Of a stretch of 29,975 nucleotides of DNA, positions 1-9,265 are shown in pieces. The translations under genes were made by a program, and so were the position numbers. Below the pieces are notes generated by a model. That model saw only the letters and a program-made list of their open reading frames with translations. It did not search any database and had not been told where the DNA came from. Location: NCBI RefSeq assembly GCF_000281045.1, contig NW_008246097.1, positions 60,471 through 90,445 on the forward strand, read 5' to 3'. How positions within the stretch are numbered: position 1 is the first letter of the stretch; every line of letters starts with the position of its first letter. The DNA comes from Saprolegnia diclina VS20. Lineage: Eukaryota > Oomycota > Saprolegniomycetes > Saprolegniales > Saprolegniaceae.

Positions 1-425
1 GCACACGTCCCGGGGTACGCACAGTTGGCAAAGACGTTTTCCTGGACGCCGAGCGTGTACCAGCCGCTAAACGGCCCGAGGCCGACGCTTTGACCTTGGA
101 CAAGATCGCCGCGACCATTGGGCGAGAACCACGTCGCCGAATTCTGCGAGAACGGGCACACGGCCGGGAGGTTGTTGATGATCTTGATTTGGCCGCTCCA
201 GTAGCCCGTGCCGTGCGCGATGGCCATGGGCTTCCATTGCACCGACGTCGTGTTGGTCTCGGCCAAGCTCTACTCGCTTATGAATGCAACTATTCGACGA
301 GTTGGTTGATCTACCTCGGTTTGGATCACCTCGGTGCTCTCGACGGCGGTGACAGTCTCGTTGCTCTCGACGGCGCTGGCGAGCGCGAGGCCACACGTGG
401 CCAGAATGAGGTGAGAGAGACCCAT
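1..425 (-). CDS. Secreted protein of unknown function, 5' part (runs off left edge)
   Basis: I do not recognise the family. The start is the ATG at 425-423. The first 18 residues (MGLSHLILATCGLALASA) form a clear signal peptide, followed by a Thr/Glu/Val-rich stretch with an NET sequon. Exon 1 covers 425-315 and ends in a Glu codon. A 45-nt intron (314-270, GTAGAT...GAGTAG, phase 0) removes an in-frame stop. Exon 2 (269 to 1) continues open to the window edge for about 89 residues. This mature part is rich in Gly, Asn, Ser and Trp (motifs KPMAIAHGTGYWSG, CPFSQNSATW, GPFSGWYTLG, NCAYPGTC). It has paired cysteines, as expected for an extracellular domain, perhaps a carbohydrate-binding or cell-wall protein. 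That last point is inference only. An upstream ATG at 485 would add 20 residues before the signal peptide and is less likely. Confidence 0.65.
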
Positions 426-537
426 GCGCTTGTGCAGAAGCTGGTACGTTTGAAAATGGGAGGAAGCATTCGAACGGCGTTCCAAAGCGCGTTTCTCCCC
501 GAATCTGGCAGAGTCAAAGATGCTGAGAATTTATACA

Positions 538-557
538 AACGACGGCATGCCGTCGTT
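538..557. promoter_or_regulatory. Perfect 20-bp palindrome upstream of the secreted-protein gene
   Basis: The sequence AACGACGGCATGCCGTCGTT is its own reverse complement over all 20 bases. It sits 113-132 nt upstream of the ATG at 425. A dyad like this could bind a dimeric transcription factor. The role is inferred from symmetry and position only. Confidence 0.4.
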
Positions 558-985
558 CGTGCCCGCGCTGTATGCGATGGGTGCGGCGTTGCCATACTCG
601 ACGAACCTGTGCATTTTTTCATCACTAAACTGACCACGACTAGGTAAGGGTTAGTAAACAGTTTATACACCCTTGTGTACAGGTAGTGCAATGTGGCCCA
701 AACGGCAAACTCAAGTCGCTCCAGACCTTGAGCCTGTAGATGGCGACAGGTATCGACACTCGAGAATGCAAGCAAATACTAGTAGAGAAGATATCTGGAC
801 ACAGATGAGAGAGCGGTTCGAAGCCGACCAAGCGAGTGTAGGAGCATGGATGCAGAAACAACCGCAGTTGTCGCCACATCGTCGCCGACAAGCGCCAACT
901 ATGGTCACTACAATGACACACGGTACTATGCAGTGTGATGACGCCTCTTGCGCGACGAGTAAGCTTGCAAAGTTGATGATGCCTC

Positions 986-1028
986 ACTTGAAGCAAGGGT
1001 ATATCTCTTATATACCCTTGCTTGAAGT
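986..1028. repeat. Inverted repeat: 19-nt arms, 5-nt loop
   Basis: The left arm (986-1004, ACTTGAAGCAAGGGTATAT) and the right arm (1010-1028) are reverse complements with one mismatch. The loop is CTCTT (1005-1009). No coding sequence surrounds it. It could be a non-autonomous element end, a small-RNA hairpin or a terminator-like structure. The sequence does not decide between these. Confidence 0.7.
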
Positions 1029-1449
1029 ACCTTGGATAGTTGTGTACTGGTCCATGGACCGAGAAATCTATCTGGCGAAATGCACCATACCCGAATCCCG
1101 CCTGCTCTGTAGCAGCAGTGGAGGCGCCAACTTGGTTGCTACTGCGGGGCACATCACTCGTCAGAATTGGAGCGGCTATCGCAGAAGCTTCCTTCGCCCT
1201 TGCCACATGCAGTGCGTAGAGGCTGCATCAAGACCACGGACAGATATAATCGTCAGCGTTAATGCCTCGTGGGTAGTATCGGCTTGACAAAGTTGACACT
1301 CTGTCGAAACTCGACACGAGCCTCAGATCCCATCGTCCGGTCCTCGCTCGTGCTTACGACGCGTTCACTCCCGCTCGGATATCGCGTATTCTGGATTCGA
1401 GGGGCTAATGATCTTGGATAGTTGGATAGCATCCAATTTGATTCAATTT

Positions 1450-2442
1450 TCAATCCGATAGAACGATATCCAAGCCCAGGACATCGTCGACAAAGCGCGC
1501 CGTCCACGGGCGGAGATAGCGGTCCCATAGCTCGCACCAGGCAAACCGCGGTGGCGCTTTGTCGGCCAAGAAGCCAGCGACCTTCGTGTGCCCTAGTGTC
1601 GTCGCCAAAGCGTGTCCGGCTGCCACGTGGCCGAGCAGCAGCCCTCCGAACGACTGCCAAAAGTACTCTACAAGTGCGAGGTGCCCGCCCGCGATGGCTG
1701 CGACGAACGCTTCGTCCACGCTCCCTTCGCTTCGGTGCTGGAGCAGGAAGGTCGCCATGTCTACGTGGCCCGCGCGGCTGGCGCCCGTGAGTGCATCGCG
1801 TGTGCAGCCTTCGCGGCGATGCCGGTGCAGGAAGCGCACGGTCGCCATGTCGTTGCGCGCCGCCGCTAAGTCAAACGCCCGCGGGTTGTAGCCCTCGGTG
1901 CGGCGATGGTGCAGGAATGCGACGACTGCCACGTGACCGTGCATGATGGCGCCCGTCATCGCAAACGACGAGCAGCCTTCGCCGCGCCGCTCGTGGAGGA
2001 AGCGGACGACGTCAAGGTGCCCGTTGGTCGACGCATAGTCCATCGCATGTCTGGTGCATGGCGCGCCGCGGTCGTGCAGCAGTTGTAGCATTGCTACGTG
2101 CCCCTGCTCGCAGGCTTCGTCGAGCGCACAGCTCGAGCACGACAGCCCCAAGTCGAGCAAGAACGCAACGAGCGCAACGTCGTTGCTCGCTGCGGCGTGA
2201 TCTACGACCGAGGGTGACCCCAGCGCCGGGCGAAAGCGCAAGAGGCGCGCGATGTCGACGATCGGCAACGCGTGGCGCGCCGGCGCTGGCAGCGCGGTCC
2301 GAATCGGGTACGAGTGAGCACGGTAACGCTGAACGCAGCGGAGGTGCGCGGCCATCGGTAGCAGCGGCATCGGGACGCCGTCTTGGTACGCTGTGATGGC
2401 GGCCACGACGTCGCGGCTCAGCAGTGCGTCCAGAGCCGCCAT
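1450..2442 (-). CDS. Ankyrin-repeat protein
   Basis: A 330-residue single-exon protein. The ATG at 2442-2440 (MAALDALLSRDVVAAI) is the first in frame; the frame extends further upstream only through a GTG. From about residue 75 to 275 it carries at least six ankyrin units of roughly 30-34 residues, with recurring cores of the type xAxxxGHxxVVxFLHxRxxEG (NGHLDVVRFLHERRGEG, HGHVAVVAFLHHRRTEG, NDMATVRFLHRHRREG, AGHVDMATFLLQHRSEG). The N-terminal 75 residues are not repeats. Ankyrin arrays are protein-binding scaffolds; this one has no catalytic domain, so its partner cannot be read. Families of such proteins are expanded in Saprolegniales (known in general). It is divergent to the coiled-coil gene, with only about 140 nt between the two starts, so they may share a promoter region. 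Confidence 0.85.
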   Translation of the reverse strand: MAALDALLSRDVVAAITAYQDGVPMPLLPMAAHLRCVQRYRAHSYPIRTALPAPARHALPIVDIARLLRFRPALGSPSVVDHAAASNDVALVAFLLDLGLSCSSCALDEACEQGHVAMLQLLHDRGAPCTRHAMDYASTNGHLDVVRFLHERRGEGCSSFAMTGAIMHGHVAVVAFLHHRRTEGYNPRAFDLAAARNDMATVRFLHRHRREGCTRDALTGASRAGHVDMATFLLQHRSEGSVDEAFVAAIAGGHLALVEYFWQSFGGLLLGHVAAGHALATTLGHTKVAGFLADKAPPRFAWCELWDRYLRPWTARFVDDVLGLDIVLSD

Positions 2443-2584
2443 GCGATTCCAAAGTGGCTCCCATCTTGACACTGAAAAAATCGAATGCACACGCTATCAT
2501 TAGCAACCCGACAAGAATTATCACAAACCAGTCTCGAAAAGGGCGCGACACGTTAATTTCTCATTGTATCTTGAGCGGGCGCGG

Positions 2585-4767
2585 ATGGTACGCGGTCGAG
2601 TCGGCCTTGCAGCTCCATAACTACTAGAGTTGATGTATTAGAGCCGTCACCGACGCGCGGCGAGTGTCAATGCGTCCACGTCGCCCACGTCGGACATCGA
2701 CGACATCAACTGGTTTGACGATGCCGACGCCGTGTTTGACTACCTCGGGGACAATAGCCCAGCAATGGCCAAGCGAGTGTACGTCTTGCTCAATGATGTC
2801 GTTGACAGCAGGACCCGTGGAGTAGAAGCGAGACGGTGTCCGCCAAGCCCGCCACCTTATCTCGGGTCTGCATGTTGAGCGCGCAGGCACCTCTCACGCT
2901 CCCGTAGGCGTCGAGTTTGACGTATGCCACCGAGAAGGAGCGCAAGTCCAGTGTGTATGACCACGTGCAATGCGTGGCCGTGTCCCTCGGCGAGCCACGC
3001 CATAGCACAAGTAGCAAGGACTGCCTCGGTAAGGACGTCGCCGACAGTCCGGTCGTTGAAGAGCCCAAGGAGACCCATCTCCAAGCCAACTTTGATTTGG
3101 CGATCGCTACGATTGCGTCGTTGCAGAGCCAGCTCGGAGTAGCCGCGAGCACGAACGAGCGCTTGCGACAGGACCTCGATCGGTAGGTAGCGAGATGGGG
3201 CACAGGGATTGACGGGAACGGCGCGTAGGCTCCTCACGAGCGAGTCGACGGCCGTAAAAGCCGCTGATGCTGCCGTGCGCACCGTGGATGTGCTCCGAGA
3301 GCAGCTGCGCGTCTCGAGCCACGAGCAGCTCGCCAAAGTGACCCCGGTCGCCGACCCCATCGACCCCAAGCTTCTCGCCGAGCTCGCTGCGTACGTCGTC
3401 CGCGAACGAGAAGCCACAGACACGCATCACGTGTGTAGTGCCAAAGAGGCACTGACAAAGGCACTGTGGGAGCGAGATGCAGCGGTCGCCAAAGACAAGG
3501 ATTCGGCCGCGAGCCTCAAGCAGTTGGAAACCAGTCTGTTTCAAGCCAGCGTGGACGTGGCGGCCAAGACGACCGAGCTCGCGCACCTTCACACCGCCCG
3601 TGATGCGTTAGCGGCCGAGCTAGCCCACGCCAAGGCGGTCGGCGCCGAGAGTCAGGCCCAACTCGAGCGCGCACTGGAGCGCAGCGACGTCCTGTCGGCG
3701 ACTGCCGCGTCCGTGTCGGCCGAGAACACGGAATTGCACACTCGCGTACGTGGACGTAGTAGCTGCAGTTGTGAGCATGGAACTGCGATCAGGTGGTGAC
3801 GTGGCAAGCCGAGGTGGATGCCAAGGCCGCCCAGATTCAGTCGTGGCAGCGCCTCGTGCCCCGATTGCATACGGTGGCGACACGACGTCAACACGTAGTC
3901 GTCAACGATCGTAGGAGCTGACCGAGGTCCGAAACGAGTGGCTCCAGTCCAAGCGCGTCATCAAACAAGAAATCAAGAAGACGCAGTCGTCGCTCCTCAA
4001 GTGGAGTCAGGACGGGACTGACGTCGCGATCCAGCACAACGAGCGCGTACATTGCGGATTCCACGATTTCGCAGCAAACACGCGCTGTAGGAGGTCGCGC
4101 TCGAGGCCAAGCACGCCAAGATTGCACAGTGGCAGTACCAGGTCAAGGTCGAGAAGCTTCGGTGTGCGAGCATCGAGCAGCAGCTCGGGAAGGCCAATGC
4201 AACCTACGATCGCGACTCGGCTCGGTGGCGCGACGAGTACGACCGCCTTCGTGACCACGTCAACGTGCTCCTCGAAGGTCGGTCACTTGCTTTGCGTTGC
4301 CACTATAAATTATAAACATGTCGCGTAGTCAAAGCCAGCTTGGCAGCGGAAGTCCGCACGTCGCTCGAGCGGATCCAGACCCTCGAGGCGACGCTGGCGC
4401 ACCAGCGCTTGGCCTTCTCGCGCTTGAAGAAGAAGCAGTCCTCGCTGCAGCAACACGTAGAGGTAAGGTTGCACTTGGTCGTCTCGGTATTACGTCGACT
4501 TGTTCTCTGCACTAGATCCTACAGCACACCCACGCCCGGGAGCTGGAGCGTGTGTTGCTCCACAAGGCACTCGAGACGGTGTGCGCGTCTGATTTGCGGA
4601 GGCTGATCTGATGCTGCGTTAGGCGCCTGGCGCGGAGAACCAGGGCGAGTTGCCCCCAGGTACACACGACGTACGAAGATGCAACCACTCACCGTACGAA
4701 AATGGTAGAGTGGCTCGACTTTGTGCGCCTTGTGCAGGTCCACCGAGAGACGACACGCTTGGCATAA
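2585..4767 (+). CDS. Coiled-coil protein split by eleven very short introns
   Basis: This is my reconstruction. Exons: 2585-2587, 2642-2778, 2826-2865, 2908-3182, 3229-3745, 3793-3855, 3915-4046, 4091-4277, 4329-4462, 4516-4578, 4623-4659, 4709-4767. Introns are 42-59 nt, all GT...AG and mostly ending TAG. Phases agree at every junction, giving about 548 residues. The protein is almost wholly charged alpha-helical coiled coil (VREREATDTHH, LKQLETSLFQ, TWQAEVDAKAAQIQSWQ, EIKKTQSSLLKW, LRDHVNVLLE) after an acidic N-terminus (DIDDINWFDDADAVFDYL). The family is not recognised; a structural or cytoskeletal role is only a guess. Uncertain points: the start, where an ATG is followed at once by a GTACGC donor (the next in-frame ATG is at 2764), and the end. 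If the intron 4579-4622 is not spliced, translation stops at TGA 4609-4611 instead of TAA 4765-4767. Confidence 0.6.
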
Positions 4768-5085
4768 AACCGGAGGCTGTTCGATACACTGTATGCTGAT
4801 TGGACGTCTGTCCACACGTCGTTGGGTGACGCGCCCCCGTTGGACTTGCGCTTTGCGCAGCTCGAAATCCAATACGAAAGGTGCACCCAGTCCGTGTGAC
4901 GCGATCGTTGGCGGCTGCAGGACAAAGAAGCGGCCACAACAGACCGTGTGCACGTTGGCCGAGTCCAACGGCTGTCGTTGAAGTTGGCGCTCAAGCTAGA
5001 GTGAGCTGGACGAGGAGTGTATGACACTCGGAGCAATCGTCCCAGTTTATGAAAGCGACTGCGCCACGAAAAGGAGGAATTCAGC
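4768..5085 (+). pseudogene. Probable decayed 3' continuation of the coiled-coil gene
   Basis: Directly after the TAA at 4765 the same frame goes on with plausible helical sequence (NRRLFDTLYADW, LDLRFAQLEIQYERC, LQDKEAATTDRV, LSLKLALKL, KRLRHEKEEF). It is interrupted by TGA codons at 4897, 5002 and 5050. The one at 5002 could be inside a 45-nt GT-AG intron (5001-5045) that keeps phase. TGA 4897 and TGA 5050 look like CGA codons with a C-to-T change. Beyond about 5085 the coding look moves to another frame and fades. Either the gene has lost its C-terminus, or this is an old duplicate remnant. Confidence 0.4.
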
Positions 5086-5900
5086 GCCGGGTTGAGGTCG
5101 CCAATCTGGCGCGCCGCGAGAAGAAGCCGACGCTGCGAACCCGAGAGACCACTCTTTCGATTCGCAGTGCAATGCAGTAGCCAAACGAGAAGCCAGCCCA
5201 CATCCCGTGGCCGCCGCAAGCAGTGCTAAAGAACCCTCCTGGGTGTCGGCGTCGAATCAGATGGCGCCAATCTCAGCCTTCGAAAGCCATGGACCAGGAC
5301 CCTCGACCGGGTGAGGCGTGAAAACGCATGCGCCTCCGTTGAGCGGCCAACGTGCACGGGTCGCACCGCCAAGGACCAAAATACCATTGCGAGAAGCTTG
5401 GTGCGACGGAAGGCTTCGGCGAGGCACCAGTGGTGCTGACAGCGCAACCGTTCACGTGCCTTCCACCCTTCCACCCCACGACCTCTCCAGTCGCACTGCA
5501 GAGATTTGGCTTCCACCAAATTGGGTTGTGGTCTGGGTTGTAGTCTGGGTTGTTCGCGCAGATTCTCACTCCCACGGCCTTTCCAGCACGCCGCGGTGAC
5601 CAGATGGTGGCGAAATGCATACTAGCACCGCTTTTCACCGCCGAGCTCGCTAAATGGCTGGCCTGTCACCGCGCATTTTGGTCGGCCCCCCACCCGGGAT
5701 GGCGCGCACCGGGGCGTCCCCATAAAATTTTATTCGGTGCCGTCCCGATCGCCGATAGAATTATCAAGATCAAATAGGATCCACGCATTAAAATACCCTT
5801 CAGAAACAGCCCCCCCTCGCAGCTGTGCTTGAACTTGCTGAAACAGAAGCCGCGACGACCAGCTTATTTCTAATTTTGTGCCAAGCGACGCAGACAAGTC
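5086..5900. other. Intergenic, upstream of the PX array
   Basis: No supported gene. The first part may still be remnant coiled-coil sequence. Around 5519-5550 there is a small GGTTGTGGTCT-type repeat (three imperfect copies). No clear promoter element was identified for the first PX gene. Confidence 0.5.
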
Positions 5901-6674
5901 ATGACCGCGTCCGTGCTCGCGTCCATGAAGACGTCCATCTCGCACGTCTCCAAGCCCGCTGGCGCCGGCGCCCACACCCACACGCAGTACGTCGTCCGCG
6001 TCGCCGACACGCGCACCGAGACGACCGCATGGCTGCTCTACAAGCGCTACTCAGAGTTCCGGGCGCTGCGCGAAGCCTACCTCCATGCGACGCTGTGCGC
6101 GTCGTGCGCGTCGCTCACGCAGGAGAACTACATTACGACCCGGTTTCCGCGCCGCCACCTCTTTGCATCGAGCTCGGAGCGCGTGCTCGCCGAGCGCAAG
6201 GTCGGCCTCGGCCTCTTCCTCGACATTGTGACGGTCGCCGTGCGCCGGTGCGCCGACCCGGCGTGCGCCAGCCGCAGCCTCCTCGAAGACTTTATCGTGC
6301 TGCCCGAGATGCGCTACACATTTATCGACATGCAGCTCGACGAGACCGCGACCGAGAAGGCCATGGCGGCCGCACCGTCGCCAGCCAAGCAAATGTCCAT
6401 GCCCGAGCCCGAGACGTACCACCGCCACTCGCTGCCCAACATGGAAACCAAGTCGCTCCTCGAGTTCAACCGCAAGGACCGCACGGCGCGCAACTCGTTC
6501 CCGGGCAAATCGTCGACTGCTGTCAAGCGCCAAGCCCACCGGTCATCGAGCGAGCGCATCAAGCGGCTAAAGCAGGAACTTGCCGTGCTCGCCATGTACC
6601 GACCACCGACCGCGCCGCGGAAGATGAAGCCATCCCTCGCCACGATCGAAGAAGTCGATGGCGACCTCCCCTAA
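5901..6674 (+). CDS. PX-domain protein 1 of a four-gene array
   Basis: 257 residues, start ATG 5901 (a second ATG at 5925 gives MKTSISHV, shared with a paralogue). The PX (phosphoinositide-binding) fold covers about residues 10-135. It has a KTSISHV strand, QYVVRVADTRTETTAWLLYKRYSEFRAL with the basic Arg of the RYSEF motif, then FPRRHLF in place of the usual proline-rich PPK loop, and ERKVGLGLFLDIV with the second basic residue. PX domains usually bind PI3P on endosomes (known of the family). Unusual cysteines C66xxC69 and C117xxxxC122 are kept in all four paralogues. The C-terminal half is basic and probably disordered, with KDRTARNSF and a final LATIEE. Neighbour copies start at 7441, 8495 and 10294 on the same strand. 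Confidence 0.85.
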   Translation: MTASVLASMKTSISHVSKPAGAGAHTHTQYVVRVADTRTETTAWLLYKRYSEFRALREAYLHATLCASCASLTQENYITTRFPRRHLFASSSERVLAERKVGLGLFLDIVTVAVRRCADPACASRSLLEDFIVLPEMRYTFIDMQLDETATEKAMAAAPSPAKQMSMPEPETYHRHSLPNMETKSLLEFNRKDRTARNSFPGKSSTAVKRQAHRSSSERIKRLKQELAVLAMYRPPTAPRKMKPSLATIEEVDGDLP

Positions 6675-7440
6675 TTTCCTAACTTAAAATACGATAGTAG
6701 TCTTGTGCCATAGCAATTTTGACATTCTTCCCACTGTACCCTGGCCCATCGTAAAACGCGTTGCCTCGCAGTAGGTAAACGCTGGGAAACGAGGTAAACG
6801 CTGGGGAAACGAGGTAAACGCTGCGGTAAACGCACTTGGGTCCACGGCCCACTGTACCAGCTCGCGTGGCGGACCGAGCTTCAACATGTGAGGTCAGTCC
6901 CAATGTCCACCATGAGTCCTCGGTAGACACCCTATAAATACATATATTGCGTCAACAAGTCATAAAATATATTTGTAGAGGTAATTACACACCAACCCTT
7001 CGCGAGACCTCCCAGAGCCCCAGTTTGAGATTGCAAGCACGCGTCCATCGAGATACCGGTTGGTGGTGGTCGCCGATTCTTGCTCCGACAGCGACAAGTC
7101 GCTACCAATTCTCGTCTAGGTAGCAAGGTAGAACTTATGGTCTTATGGTCTTATAAGCTAGTATTTTATGGGCGTGTTGGAACTACCATAAGAAAGGAAC
7201 TAAGCACACTTCAAAATTCTTTCGCTTCAAACGCCCGTAGCTTCGTCATGGCAATCTTGTCCTGTCGGGTGGCTTTGATTCAAGTTGAGGTGCTTTGCCG
7301 GCTCTGGCGCCAGAAGACCGGCCTGTCATTCCGGCCTCCAGGTATTAACACCAGGGCACATCTTGGCACTGACCCTATTTGAGTTTGAACCGGCGGATCA
7401 AACTATCATTTGCAATTTGCAGCTTGGCGTGTCGACCGAG
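6675..7440. other. Intergenic between PX1 and PX2
   Basis: No gene recognised. It contains a short tandem repeat (6773-6832), described separately, and AT-rich stretches near 6935-6980. The PX2 frame stays open upstream of 7441, but without an ATG or PX-like sequence. Confidence 0.5.
6773..6832. repeat. Tandem repeat, three units of 19-21 nt
   Basis: Units AGGTAAACGCTGGGAAACG (6773-6791), AGGTAAACGCTGGGGAAACG (6792-6811) and a diverged third unit (6812-6832). It lies about 100 nt downstream of the PX1 stop and is non-coding. Confidence 0.75.
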
Positions 7441-8124
7441 ATGGTGGTGCCCCATACGCTCAAGACGTCTATTTCGCACGTGACGCGCGTTGCCGAGAAG
7501 GGCTACGCCGAGTACATTGTGCAAGCGATCGACCGCCGCGGCGCGTGGGTGCTCTGCCGCCGCTACTCGCAGTTTCGGGAGCTCCGGAACGCGCTCAGGA
7601 GCATCCCGCTCTGCCCTTCGTGCACATCGCTCGTCGCCAACAACTACATCACCAAGCGGTTTCCGCGCAGGCGGCTCTTTTCAACAAATTCCGAGCGGAC
7701 AATCGAAGAACGGCGCGTGCTGCTCGCTCTCTTCCTCGACGTCGTCACGCTGGGCGTTCGGGTCTGCGGTGACGCTTCCTGCATGACGCGCGATCTCGTG
7801 CACAACTTTTTAGTCATGCCCCATGAAGAGCCGGGCCCGCGTCTTCTCGGCCTTGCGAGTGATCCGTGGAGCGTCCCGCTTCTCACCGAGACGCCCGAGC
7901 TCTGCAGCAGCGACACTTCGCCAGTGCTTGGCTACACGAAAAAAGACCGACCGCGCACCAAGCTGGTCGCGGGACCAGTGGGAAAGGCCAACGTGTCGAT
8001 GCGCGCCCGCATTGCGCGCTTACGGCAGCGGTCCGCGACCAAGCCGGCCCGCTCACGCAGCAAGATGGAGACCACCTTGGCGACGATTCAGGAAGGCTGT
8101 CCCGACACTTCACTGAGCTTCTAG
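7441..8124 (+). CDS. PX-domain protein 2
   Basis: 227 residues from ATG 7441 (MVVPHTLKTSISHV). This start places the KTSISHV strand at the N-terminus as in PX1. The frame upstream is open but has only non-ATG starts. PX core: EYIVQAIDRRGAWVLCRRYSQFRELRNAL, then NNYITKRFPRRRLFSTNSERT and EERRVLLALFLDVV, keeping the basic residues expected to contact phosphoinositide. The cysteine pairs are CPSC after the first helix and CGDASC near the end of the domain. The tail has KKDRPRTKL, an Arg/Lys-rich stretch and a TTLATIQE motif matching LATIEE of PX1. Expected to be cytosolic or endosome-associated by family knowledge; the cargo or partner is unknown. Confidence 0.85.
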   Translation: MVVPHTLKTSISHVTRVAEKGYAEYIVQAIDRRGAWVLCRRYSQFRELRNALRSIPLCPSCTSLVANNYITKRFPRRRLFSTNSERTIEERRVLLALFLDVVTLGVRVCGDASCMTRDLVHNFLVMPHEEPGPRLLGLASDPWSVPLLTETPELCSSDTSPVLGYTKKDRPRTKLVAGPVGKANVSMRARIARLRQRSATKPARSRSKMETTLATIQEGCPDTSLSF

Positions 8125-8494
8125 TTGTGTCACCATGTCGTATTTATTGTATGTTGTGGACGCTGGCGTTCGGAACTCGTCCCTCTGCGCTTGGTGTAGC
8201 ATGAATGATCCTCGCACTTGGGTACTCCGGCGACAAAATCACCACTTTCCTCCGAGCAGCACAGCTGGATTCAACCTTTGTGTAGCTAGCGAGGCTGTAG
8301 CTCCAAGCTACCAAAAAGCTTATTTGTCAAAGGGCCTTGTGCCACAACACGTCAGCGAATCCAACTGTACGCAGAGCACCGTGGTAGCCGACGCACTGGC
8401 GCGATGGAGCCGGACAGCGCCGATCAACGCGTTACATGTTACCAAAACGGGGATGCGCCGCTGCTTGGTCTCGACTTGACGGTGGCACTTGCCG
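8125..8494. other. Intergenic between PX2 and PX3, with a small overlapping ORF
   Basis: No firm gene. An ATG-started 50-codon ORF (8404-8556, beginning MEPDSADQRV and ending ALARRYQ) overlaps the start of PX3 in another frame. It could be an upstream ORF or a chance frame. Confidence 0.4.
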
Positions 8495-9265
8495 ATGTCC
8501 CGAGTAACGTGCGCACACTCGACCGACCATCGGCTCTTGCGCGCCGTTATCAATGACGTGTGCAAGTCGACGTCCAAAGGCCTCGGCACCTTTGCCGAGT
8601 ACGTCGTGCACGTCCTCGATGTGCGGGCGACACCGGCGTCATGGACACTCCACAAGCGCTACTCGGAGTTTCGCACGCTCCGAGACGCGCTTCTTCGCGC
8701 ACCGCTCTGCTCGCCGTGCCTGCTTTGTTTTCAGCAGCCCGAAATCACGCTGCGGTTCCCGCGCCGCCGCATCTTCACGTCGGGGACGGCGCGCGCCCTC
8801 CTCGAACGGCGAGAGCAGCTCGCGGTCTTTCTGAGCATGGTCACCCACGTTTCCCAGCGCTGCGCCGACAGCAACTGCACGACGCGCCCGCTCGTGGAAG
8901 GGTTTTTGATGGTGCCGCCGAGTAAAACGACGGCGCCAAGTATGCCGGACGATGAACCGCTCGACGAGCCGATCCCGATGCTCGAAGATCACCGCGCGCC
9001 CAAGCCAAAACCGCCGCCGATCATTCTAGTCGCGCCACGACGACTACCCAAGAAGGCGGCGCCGGCGCTAACAATCAACTTTCAGTCGTACCGGTCGGCT
9101 GTGGCCAAGATGGACCGCACCAAGCCGAGCAAGCTCGCGGTCTCGCCACTGCAACAACGGCGGCCACGCCAACCGTCCAAGCTGCCGACGATCGAAGAAG
9201 GCTCCCCGTTTCTATCCAGTACAATAAACGAAGACGAATATTGGTCATTCTACGCTACGAGCTGA
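8495..9265 (+). CDS. PX-domain protein 3
   Basis: 256 residues from ATG 8495 (MSRVTCAHSTDHR). The most diverged N-terminus of the four: INDVCKSTSKGLG replaces the KTSISHV strand. The core remains: EYVVHVLDVRATPASWTLHKRYSEFRTL, ITLRFPRRRIF, ERREQLAVFLSMV. Cysteine pairs CSPC and CADSNC are kept, with an extra Cys (CSPCLLC). The C-terminal half is long, Pro/Lys-rich and probably disordered (PKPKPPPIILVAPRRLPKK). It has a MDRTKPSKL motif and an LPTIEE motif near the end, followed by an acidic-aromatic tail (NEDEYWSFYATS). A phosphoinositide-binding role is inferred from the family. Confidence 0.82.
   Translation: MSRVTCAHSTDHRLLRAVINDVCKSTSKGLGTFAEYVVHVLDVRATPASWTLHKRYSEFRTLRDALLRAPLCSPCLLCFQQPEITLRFPRRRIFTSGTARALLERREQLAVFLSMVTHVSQRCADSNCTTRPLVEGFLMVPPSKTTAPSMPDDEPLDEPIPMLEDHRAPKPKPPPIILVAPRRLPKKAAPALTINFQSYRSAVAKMDRTKPSKLAVSPLQQRRPRQPSKLPTIEEGSPFLSSTINEDEYWSFYATS

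Larger units (their letters stand above)
426..1449. other. Gene-poor interval
   Basis: No convincing coding sequence. The open frames here show no domain, no compositional regularity and no consistent start. The interval holds the upstream region of the secreted-protein gene, a perfect 20-bp palindrome at 538-557 and a long hairpin at 986-1028, listed separately. Confidence 0.6.

Noticed and set aside
640-1287. Overlapping open frames on both strands around the hairpin
   Set aside because: No ATG-led frame with domain or compositional support; they conflict with each other.
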